From Lentisphaerota bacterium (GTDB taxonomy: Bacteria; Verrucomicrobiota; Kiritimatiellia; CAIQIC01; Lenti-01): a DNA stretch of 64,000 nucleotides. The stretch's first letter is position 1. Each line of letters starts with the position of its first letter. Shown here piece by piece: positions 56,732 to 64,000 of this stretch. Location of the stretch: the NCBI GenBank assembly GCA_012514035.1, contig JAAZBB010000072.1:1-64000 (forward strand), given 5' to 3'. Both the position numbers and the translations under genes were made by a program. The notes under the pieces were generated by a model, which ran no database searches, was not told where the DNA came from, and saw only the letters and a program-made list of their open reading frames with translations.

Positions 56732-58391
56732 CGGATGGCACGGGCTCCGATCCAGCGCGGGCCGCCGGCGCCTTCGGAATGTCCATGTCCCAGGCCCGCC
56801 CAATCAGCATCCACAAGGGAAAGGCCACCACGGCGATGGTGGCGGTGGGCACAATGACCGTCGTGAACGCAAGGAAAATCACGCAACAACTCAAGCTCAG
56901 CAACAAGCCGGTGAGGGGATATTGCAGCGGCAGGCGGGAAGACCGGTGGAAAAGTTTCACCGCTACCCAGGCCAGGAAGGAATAATATGTGGCTGCGCCC
57001 AGCCAGCCGAACTCGCCCATCAACGTGAAAAAATCCGAGGTCGGCGTGCCCAGAATGGATCCGCCGGAACCGCTGCCAGTGTTCCGATGGATCAGTTCTG
57101 CGCGCCGCAACGCCATCATTTCCGGAATGATGTACCGCCGGGCCAGGGGCGCCTTGGCTGCCGTCGCCTGGCTCGAACCGAACCGGCCCGGCCCGGCTCC
57201 CAGCAGGGGATATGGCACCAGATGGGGGAAATCCGCCGTGACCGCGTAAAAGATATCGCCTTTGGGCGTGTCCTGCGCGCGCATCAAGAGACGGCCGATT
57301 TCCCCCGCCCCAATGGTCATGCGCATGTAGATGCCGGCGAAGACCATGATGATGGCGCCTCCCAGCACCAGGCTGGTCCGGAGCCGAAGGGGGAAATGAG
57401 GATGAAACAGGAAGGGCAGCGCCGCCAGCGGGAACAACAGCAAGGCATGCTTGGTATCCGTCATGAATATCAGGTTGTAGCTGGCGATGATCAGGCATAG
57501 GACGACCGCCCAGCGCTTCCGTCGGGAGGCCAGATGACCGACGCTGACCCACCAGCCGGCAATCAGAAGCAGCGCAAACACGCATAGATAGCCGACGATA
57601 TGGGCACTGCCGAATCCCTCAGGGCCGAACACACCGCCGCTGTGATCGGGGTGGTACTTTGGCCACGGCCCCTTTTGCCACAATACGTTATAGAAGAACT
57701 GCATGGTGGCATACAGGATGTAAATCCACTCCCACCGGAGAAGCTGGTGTTCATTTTCAAACGTACAGGTCAAGCGGCAGAAGTACCAGAGAATATAGGA
57801 CTTCAGCATGATGAGCGTGACCTGCATGGAGGTAAAAGCCGATGGCTTGCCATTCACGTACCAGCTCAATGCGGCAATCAGACAGAAGGCCGCCGGGAAA
57901 ATCGTGGCCCCATCCAGCTTGCGCCGCTGGATCCAGTTCATGACGATCACGGCAATAAACGGCAGGAAGAACAATTCATCGACGAATCCCGGCAGGGGCA
58001 GGCCCAGGAGGCCCAGCAGCCGGTTGCCGGGCATCAGCATGAAGTAGAACATCATGAAGGCCAGCAGCCCCCGGGGCCGGTCCAGCAGCAGCACCCCCGC
58101 GCTGAACACAATCACCAGAAAGGCCCAGCTCAAGGGGGGCGGAATGCCGAACAGACCCGCGATGAAGAACATCACCGTCAGGCCGATCGCAAAACCCGCC
58201 ACGGCCAACCACCCTATCCACCGATAGACCGGGAACTGGTAGGACGTTTTCCGAAGGGCCGGCGCCTTTACCGCTGCCATGCTGCTGTCCATGAATCCGG
58301 CGGGCACTATGCCGTCCCCCCCGGCAAAAGACAAACCGTTTTCCACCCTGGCCCATCCCGGCACGCGGGAAACACGGTCCGGTTCAGGCAA
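56724..58391 (-). CDS. O-antigen ligase/Wzy-like polymerase
   Basis: Multi-TM protein, PPL..LLGAGPGRFG..; within glycosyltransferase locus. Confidence 0.78.
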   Translation of the reverse strand: MPEPDRVSRVPGWARVENGLSFAGGDGIVPAGFMDSSMAAVKAPALRKTSYQFPVYRWIGWLAVAGFAIGLTVMFFIAGLFGIPPPLSWAFLVIVFSAGVLLLDRPRGLLAFMMFYFMLMPGNRLLGLLGLPLPGFVDELFFLPFIAVIVMNWIQRRKLDGATIFPAAFCLIAALSWYVNGKPSAFTSMQVTLIMLKSYILWYFCRLTCTFENEHQLLRWEWIYILYATMQFFYNVLWQKGPWPKYHPDHSGGVFGPEGFGSAHIVGYLCVFALLLIAGWWVSVGHLASRRKRWAVVLCLIIASYNLIFMTDTKHALLLFPLAALPFLFHPHFPLRLRTSLVLGGAIIMVFAGIYMRMTIGAGEIGRLLMRAQDTPKGDIFYAVTADFPHLVPYPLLGAGPGRFGSSQATAAKAPLARRYIIPEMMALRRAELIHRNTGSGSGGSILGTPTSDFFTLMGEFGWLGAATYYSFLAWVAVKLFHRSSRLPLQYPLTGLLLSLSCCVIFLAFTTVIVPTATIAVVAFPLWMLIGRAWDMDIPKAPAARAGSEPVPSDA

Positions 58392-59337
58392 AGGAGGACA
58401 AGGAAAACGGGCACACCGCCAGAAGCGGTTCCAGATTCAATTGCGCCGGCACCCAGTCCTTCCGGCAAGCCCACAGTTCTTCCGGGGGGGTCGCTTCTCT
58501 CACCTGGAAAGGCCGAACGCCTGGCTTGCCGATGGAGGCGTAGAAATCGCGGAACTTGAAATCCCATCCGGGAATTGATGGTCCAAATTCCACCCACACG
58601 GCCGGGATGCCATAGGCTTCGGCAACGATCAACCCGTGCAGCGAGGATGACACGATCAAATCGCAACTGGTGATCTCATCGATGACCCGGCGCCAATCCT
58701 CGTATCCGCGCACGGCAATGGACTTCATTGCCGACCCGGCCGCCAGCCGTCGGAGCGCGGGGGGGATTTTTTCCACGTCCGAATAATGCGGGACCAGACC
58801 GATCCGCCAATGGCCGCAGGGAACCGGTTGATAAAACCGCGGCAGAAGCAGCGCAGGATCGCCATAGACGGCCGGACAGTCCGCCCCCTGCCGAAGGAGC
58901 CAATCCCGGGTCAGCGGACCCCGGACCGCCAAGATCCGGCGCGGGCGCGCAAGCAGTTCCAAGCCCTGGCAATCATTGATCAGACCGGCGCCCCAGACGA
59001 CGGTAGCCGTCAGGGGCCATGACGCAATCGTGCTGCCGATACACATGTAGTTCTCCCGGCCGGCCAAGCGCAATAGCCAGCTGCCGAGAAAGGGAACCAC
59101 CCGCTTGCCGGTCGCCGCCTCCAGGAAAAAGATGTTGAGGTCATCCCCCCAATTCTGACGATTCCGTGTTCCGCAGGTCTGCATCGGAAGACAGCCATCC
59201 GGCTTTCGGAAACACGCCGCCAGGCCCGCCAGTTCGCGGGGAATCCGGCCCAGTTCGAACTTAACCAGCCGGGCAATCCGCCAGGCGGCGCGGCCAGCCG
59301 GTGTCCGGCATAGCCGGTCTTTCAGGCGAGCTTTCAT
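58384..59337 (-). CDS. Polysaccharide pyruvyl transferase family protein
   Basis: NWGDDLNIFFLEAATGKRVV...RGPLTRDWLLRQG...VYGDPALLLPRFY. Confidence 0.88.
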   Translation of the reverse strand: MKARLKDRLCRTPAGRAAWRIARLVKFELGRIPRELAGLAACFRKPDGCLPMQTCGTRNRQNWGDDLNIFFLEAATGKRVVPFLGSWLLRLAGRENYMCIGSTIASWPLTATVVWGAGLINDCQGLELLARPRRILAVRGPLTRDWLLRQGADCPAVYGDPALLLPRFYQPVPCGHWRIGLVPHYSDVEKIPPALRRLAAGSAMKSIAVRGYEDWRRVIDEITSCDLIVSSSLHGLIVAEAYGIPAVWVEFGPSIPGWDFKFRDFYASIGKPGVRPFQVREATPPEELWACRKDWVPAQLNLEPLLAVCPFSLSSFA

Positions 59338-60866
59338 GCCCCCAGTCCGTCAGGTTTGAACATTCTCCGCGTCATCCGGACCAGCCCCTGCCGCTCGGTG
59401 GACCTCAGTCCACCGAGCCAGGCGCTGCCGGCCGCCCAGACCGCGGTCCAGGCCGCTGAAACGATCCAGGACCCAGGCCCGAAATGTTGAATCGCACCGG
59501 CGCCGGCGGCCGCCAGCAGCAGCACCACCGCCGCAGGCACCAGTACCGCCCGGGCATACGTGTAAACAGGGATATGCGCTTTCCCGCAAAAATAAAGGAT
59601 GCGCCAACCCAAGGCAGCCAGGTTGACGGCCGCCCGCAGGGCGAGAACCCAGGCAGGACTGGCACCCAGGCGCAACGCGGCATAGGCCAGGGGCAGATTG
59701 CTCAACAGCAGCAGACTGACCACGATCTGGTAGAATCGGATGTTCCCGAAGGCCTGCGCGGACATCCAAAGCGGGCCGGCCAAGGCATCCGTGAGAGCCG
59801 AGACCATGATCAACTGCAGAAAGACCGGGGCATATGGCGGCACCGTGCCCAACCAGGCCTGCAGTACGGGCCGGGCATGGAGGGCGATGGGCAGGGCAAT
59901 CAACAGCAACAGGTAAAAGGAGAATTTGGAGGCCCGGAAAACCAGCGGGAGAAAATGCTCGCGCTCGTCGCGGGCACATAGCTGGACGATCTGGGGATTG
60001 AATGCCGTTTGGAAATTGACCACTAATTGATATACAGCCGTGCTCACCTGGCTGGCGATCCCCATGGCCGCGTTCACCGCCACGCCGCAAAACAGATTGA
60101 TCAACAGGTTGAGGCCTTGCACGTTGCCCATGTTGGCCAGATTGCCCAGCAAACTCCACCCGGAGAATCCGAGAATGGCCCGCAGGAGGGCGCCGTCCTT
60201 CTCCGGGCGGTACCGGGTCGTTTCACACTGCCACCGGCAGTACGCATAATAGACGGCCCAAACCACAGCCGTGACACCGAAGATCAACAGGGCATAGAGG
60301 ACCAGGGCATCTCCCGCCGCGAGCAACAGCGCATAGGCCACCCCCAGGCGCAGGCCCGCCTCGACCAGGCTGGTGTAAGCGTAGAAGGACATGCGCTCGT
60401 ACGCGAGGATGGTGGCGTTGTAGGGCACCCGGACAATCCCGACCACAGTCGTGAGGATGGACAGCTGGTAAACCCAGTTCGCCGCCTCCAGGCGGCCGGC
60501 CGGAATCACCATTTTCGTTTTCAGGAACCACAGGCCTGCCGTTTCCGCCAGCAGAACCACCAGGAACGCCACCCCGAAATGCGCGGAAAGACTGGCGCTG
60601 AACACCCGCGCCATCTGTTGGAAATTGCGGCGTCCCAGTTCAAAATTCAGAAAACGCTGGGTGGCGCTCGACAGGGCAACGTTCAGGAAGGTAAACAGCA
60701 CCACCAGCCCGCCGACCACGCTATAGATGCCGTAATCCTCCACCCCCAGCGCATTCAGGACGATACGCGAAGTGAACAGGGTCACCAGCATGGTGATCCC
60801 CGTGCGGAAATAGAGCAGGAGCGTGTTGCGGGCGATCCGGCGGTTGTTCTCGGACGGCGTGCTCAT
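59334..60866 (-). CDS. Oligosaccharide flippase (Wzx-like)
   Basis: NTLLLYFRTGITMLVTLFTSRIVLNALGVEDYGIYSVVGGLVVLFTFLN; multi-TM. Confidence 0.88.
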   Translation of the reverse strand: MSTPSENNRRIARNTLLLYFRTGITMLVTLFTSRIVLNALGVEDYGIYSVVGGLVVLFTFLNVALSSATQRFLNFELGRRNFQQMARVFSASLSAHFGVAFLVVLLAETAGLWFLKTKMVIPAGRLEAANWVYQLSILTTVVGIVRVPYNATILAYERMSFYAYTSLVEAGLRLGVAYALLLAAGDALVLYALLIFGVTAVVWAVYYAYCRWQCETTRYRPEKDGALLRAILGFSGWSLLGNLANMGNVQGLNLLINLFCGVAVNAAMGIASQVSTAVYQLVVNFQTAFNPQIVQLCARDEREHFLPLVFRASKFSFYLLLLIALPIALHARPVLQAWLGTVPPYAPVFLQLIMVSALTDALAGPLWMSAQAFGNIRFYQIVVSLLLLSNLPLAYAALRLGASPAWVLALRAAVNLAALGWRILYFCGKAHIPVYTYARAVLVPAAVVLLLAAAGAGAIQHFGPGSWIVSAAWTAVWAAGSAWLGGLRSTERQGLVRMTRRMFKPDGLGA

Positions 60867-62293
60867 GGGTGCGGACGGGCTTCCACATGCCCCGCCCAGC
60901 CCCGGGGCGCGCGGGCGGGAGGAAAGGGCGGATCGAAGTCGGGCCAAGCCGGGGCCTCCGCGCAGATCCGCCAGCGCATCTCGTCGCAGGCATGGCGCAG
61001 CAGCGGGATCTTGGCGGCGTCGAAGCCGAGCAGGCGGGCGCCGAGGAAATCCCCGACGGCCGGATTGCGGACAGCAAAGACGGCTCCGGTCAGGAGCGGG
61101 TCAGGCGCCAGCGGCCCCTCGCCCTGGCCGGCGACGATCGCGTCCACGATGGAGATTTCCTCGCGCCGGGGCGTTTCCTGCATCCGCCCCTGCCGGTCGG
61201 CATAGAGCAAGGCCCGGTTCAGGTCGAGGCAGGTGCGCCAGATGGTGTCGTTCCCATGCCAGCTCCCCTCGATCTGGGCAGTGGAATCGCGGCGCCGCCG
61301 CTGCACCATCTGCCGCCACGCCACCCGCTCGAACAGCCGGTACAGCCGCGGGCAACCCCGCAAATGGCCGTTGGCGAAATCCAGCAGATGCTCCGCCAGC
61401 GACAGCTTCCAATGGGCATGGGCGTAATCATCGCCCGTCCCGCGGTCCGCCGCGCCCTTGCGATGGTGCGGCAGGAATTCCTTGTTGCCGTTGATCCCGA
61501 TCAGGTTTTTCAGGCAGCAGGTGATACCCGTTTTTTTATGCGCCTTGAGCTTGGGCACGTTCACGACCAGATCGGCCTCCAGAATCTCGCGGGCGATCAA
61601 ATAGCGGTGCCGCCCCGGCCGGTGATGGGGCCGCATTTTCCGCGGATCGTAGACCGTCACCCGGAATTTCTTCCAGTCCCTGGAGATCGGCTCCAGCAAG
61701 CTGTCCGGTCCCAGATCAACCAGAACATAGTGCGGCGCAGGCCGCAATTCCTCGACCACGCGCTTGAGGCCGCCGTTGTCCCGCATCACTGTCCGGCGGA
61801 AGTCTTCGACCGCCAGGGGCAGACCGCGCTCCTGGAATTCCCTGATGACCGCGCGCAATCCGCCGAAATCCAAAAGCTGCCGGAAATCGCATCCCTGCAA
61901 TGGAGCGTCGCCCAGCACGACTTGAGAGGGTTGGGTCAAGAATACATATTCCAGCACCGCTCGCAGCACGGACGGGTGGGTGATCATGCAATCCATGCCC
62001 CCTGCCCCCTCGTTGCGATGCAGCACCCAGTTGGGCTTGACCACGATTCGGCCGCCCGGCTTCACCAGATCGCCCAGCGGATTCCATTGCGGCGTGCCGA
62101 AGCGTCCCGCATCCAGCCCCAGGTCCCGCAGCGCGCCGCGCACAAGGGCGAATACTGGATTGGGGACGGAGCCAACGGGCAGGTCCGGAAATTCCGGAAA
62201 ACCCTCGTCCGGAGCAAACGGTGCGGCCCCGAGCAGAGGATATACGGCCGGCCCGTTCAGCCGGCGCAGCCCCCATGCCGCGGAATGGATCAT
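60863..62293 (-). CDS. DUF362 domain-containing protein
   Basis: GGRIVVKPNWVLHRNEGAGGMDCMITHPSVLRAVLEYV...VVNVPKLKAHKKTGITCCLKNLIGINGNKEFLPHHRKG. Confidence 0.85.
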   Translation of the reverse strand: MIHSAAWGLRRLNGPAVYPLLGAAPFAPDEGFPEFPDLPVGSVPNPVFALVRGALRDLGLDAGRFGTPQWNPLGDLVKPGGRIVVKPNWVLHRNEGAGGMDCMITHPSVLRAVLEYVFLTQPSQVVLGDAPLQGCDFRQLLDFGGLRAVIREFQERGLPLAVEDFRRTVMRDNGGLKRVVEELRPAPHYVLVDLGPDSLLEPISRDWKKFRVTVYDPRKMRPHHRPGRHRYLIAREILEADLVVNVPKLKAHKKTGITCCLKNLIGINGNKEFLPHHRKGAADRGTGDDYAHAHWKLSLAEHLLDFANGHLRGCPRLYRLFERVAWRQMVQRRRRDSTAQIEGSWHGNDTIWRTCLDLNRALLYADRQGRMQETPRREEISIVDAIVAGQGEGPLAPDPLLTGAVFAVRNPAVGDFLGARLLGFDAAKIPLLRHACDEMRWRICAEAPAWPDFDPPFPPARAPRGWAGHVEARPHP

Positions 62294-62344
62294 CGTCTCC
62301 AAAGCCTGTCCTTTGACACCTGACATCTGGCTTCTGACCTCTGA

Positions 62345-63085
62345 CTACCGCATCCAAGCATACTGCAAGGCCGACAGGATAAAAAGCGCGGCGGTTTCGA
62401 CGCGCAGGACGATCGGGCCGAACGTGACGGGCTGTACGCCGGCGGAGAGCATCGCCTCGACCTCGGCGGGGCTGAAATCGCCTTCAGGGCCGATGAACAT
62501 GGCCACCTGCGGGCAGTTTTCGTTGCGCAGACGGCCGAAGAGTTCCGGCAGGGGCACGGCGTCCGCCTGCAGAGCGCCAAAACAGGCCGCTCCCGGAACG
62601 CCCGCCAGGGCGGCCAGAATCTCCGGCAGTGTCCGCGCCGGCAAGATGCGCGGCAGCCACGGATTCCCGCTCTGCTTGCAGGCGGAGAGCGCGATGGCCT
62701 GCCATCGCGCTGCTTTCCGGCCGGCATCGCCGGGCCGGATCTGGACCACCGCATGATCGGTCTGCAGCGGCCAGATGTCATGCACCCCCAGTTCGACGGC
62801 CTTCTGGATCAACCAATCCATCTGCTGTTCGCGAACCAGGGCCTGGATCAAAATCCGGCGCGGAACGAATGGCGCCACCGCAAGGCGCGACAGGATCCGG
62901 ATGGTCGTCCGGCTTTTGTGAGGCGCCACCACCTCGGCCTCGCCTGCGGTCCCTTTCCCGTCCAAGACACCGATGCGGTCGCCCGTCCGGGCGCGCCGCA
63001 CGGCGGCCAGGTGTTTCGATTCGGCCTCGTCCAGTTCCACCGGGCCGTCGCGCCACCGTTCGGCCGGCAAATAGCATCGAATCAT
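62345..63085 (-). CDS. rsmE: 16S rRNA (uracil(1498)-N(3))-methyltransferase
   Basis: LIQKAVELGVHDIWPLQTDHAVV...ACKQSGNPWLPRI...MFIGPEGDFSPAEVEA. Confidence 0.94.
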   Translation of the reverse strand: MIRCYLPAERWRDGPVELDEAESKHLAAVRRARTGDRIGVLDGKGTAGEAEVVAPHKSRTTIRILSRLAVAPFVPRRILIQALVREQQMDWLIQKAVELGVHDIWPLQTDHAVVQIRPGDAGRKAARWQAIALSACKQSGNPWLPRILPARTLPEILAALAGVPGAACFGALQADAVPLPELFGRLRNENCPQVAMFIGPEGDFSPAEVEAMLSAGVQPVTFGPIVLRVETAALFILSALQYAWMR

Positions 63086-63111
63086 GGAACCATTCCTCCG
63101 GAAAACGACAG

Positions 63112-63139
63112 CGGCACGTTCGCGTCCGCGAACGTGCCG
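63112..63139. terminator. 13-bp perfect stem hairpin between porin-like gene and rsmE (possible minus-strand terminator)
   Basis: CGGCACGTTCGCG-TC-CGCGAACGTGCCG; minus-strand downstream sequence CTGTCGTTTTCC has only a weak U run. Confidence 0.5.
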
Positions 63140-63179
63140 TGCGCCTGGCCGGTCTTCATCCCGACCGTCTCGGCACTTC

Positions 63180-63821
63180 CTAGAACAGGAATTTCGCGCC
63201 GAGGCGAAGATAGGCGCCGCGGAACGAGGTGTCACGCGTGGACCGGCCGGCGTACTCCGTGTCGGCCTTCATGACGTCGGTTTGATAGCCGATGCCGCCG
63301 AGCACATAGAGGTTTTCCCCCACCATGTACTCGTAATCGGCGCCGATGTTCCACAACAGGGCGTTGTCAATGTCCACGTCCTGTCGGCGCTGCACGCCTT
63401 CCTCGGAATTGAAGACGCTGACGCTGGAGTCCACGAACACGTACTGCAGACCGGTCTCGACCACCAGGTTCCAGTTGTCCCAGTCGATCACATTGAAGCA
63501 CACCGAGGCTCCGAGGGGGATCAGGAGCGCATCGCCGTCGTAGTCCTGCAGCGCGCGGTATTTGTAGGCGTTGGATCCGTCATCCACCTGCCACTGGGCC
63601 AGGCCCAGGCTGACCCCCACGCCCCACGGAAAGCTGAACCATTCCCGATAGGAAACGACTGCGCCGAACGCGTTTTCGAACAGATCGAAATCCCCGTCGC
63701 CGGGGAACCAGTACTGGCCCTGCACGGTCAATTCGCCGGGATCCTCGCTGATCATGCCGCCGAATGCCGCCCCCGCGCCCACCAGGGCCGCGCACACCAT
63801 CAAAATTGCCTTCTTCATCAT
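63180..63821 (-). CDS. Outer-membrane beta-barrel protein (hypothetical)
   Basis: Signal peptide MMKKAILMVCAALVGAGAAFGG; alternating strands ending GAYLRLGAKFLF with C-terminal F. Confidence 0.82.
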   Translation of the reverse strand: MMKKAILMVCAALVGAGAAFGGMISEDPGELTVQGQYWFPGDGDFDLFENAFGAVVSYREWFSFPWGVGVSLGLAQWQVDDGSNAYKYRALQDYDGDALLIPLGASVCFNVIDWDNWNLVVETGLQYVFVDSSVSVFNSEEGVQRRQDVDIDNALLWNIGADYEYMVGENLYVLGGIGYQTDVMKADTEYAGRSTRDTSFRGAYLRLGAKFLF

Positions 63822-63905
63822 TTACCCTCTCTCCTTTGCAGGTTTCGGAACGCAGGAAATCTACCCCATCCGGCCCGGTCTTGTAAAGTGCGCGGAAGAA
63901 GACGG

Positions 63906-64000
63906 CTACCGGACGGTTCCGACGCGGATCTTGAGGTCCTGGCGCCGTTCGAGGCGCTCCTTGGCGCCGTCCTTGATCCAGAGGATGCGGTCGGAGGTGG
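63906..64000 (-). CDS. C-terminal fragment, probably ABC transporter ATPase (runs off window)
   Basis: Minus-strand TSDRILWIKDGAKERLERRQDLKIRVGTVR-stop resembles C-terminus of LolD/MacB-type ATPases. Confidence 0.5.
   Translation of the reverse strand, partial: TSDRILWIKDGAKERLERRQDLKIRVGTVR

Overview
High-GC bacterial chromosomal segment. Gene content (Mla transport, GldAFG-like ABC with DUF4340, SUMF1-type remnant, GEVED-repeat protein, PVC-like repertoire) suggests a Kiritimatiellae/Verrucomicrobiota-type organism; this assignment is inference. The window is mostly ordinary protein-coding DNA: Pit phosphate transporter, GldA/F/G-like ABC operon, Kef-type antiporter, MlaEFD operon, panD, tsaB, cdaA/cdaR, trmB, rnhC, ppk2, pbpC with alpha-2-macroglobulin, nupC, a surface-polysaccharide glycosyltransferase locus and rsmE. 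No rRNA, tRNA, CRISPR array, prophage or intact transposase was recognised. The most notable non-coding signals are: (1) a free-standing intergenic RNA gene candidate (~33777-33949) with its own sigma70-like promoter, consecutive hairpins, an anti-Shine-Dalgarno-like CCUCC segment and a strong intrinsic terminator; (2) two arrays of a TTTTCCA-N5-TGGAAAA palindrome with units spaced about 31 bp (three helical turns), each just 3' of a minus-strand stop codon; (3) several perfect AT-rich dyads in intergenic DNA; (4) a ~168 bp inverted-repeat element with 22-bp arms. Notable protein-level signals are a WPL(W/Y)-repeat protein translationally coupled to MlaEFD, a HAAS-like/alpha-2-macroglobulin fusion translationally coupled to a PadR regulator, tandem paralogous TPR lipoproteins with a degenerate C39-like region, and a multiply frameshifted SUMF1/FGE-type pseudogene.
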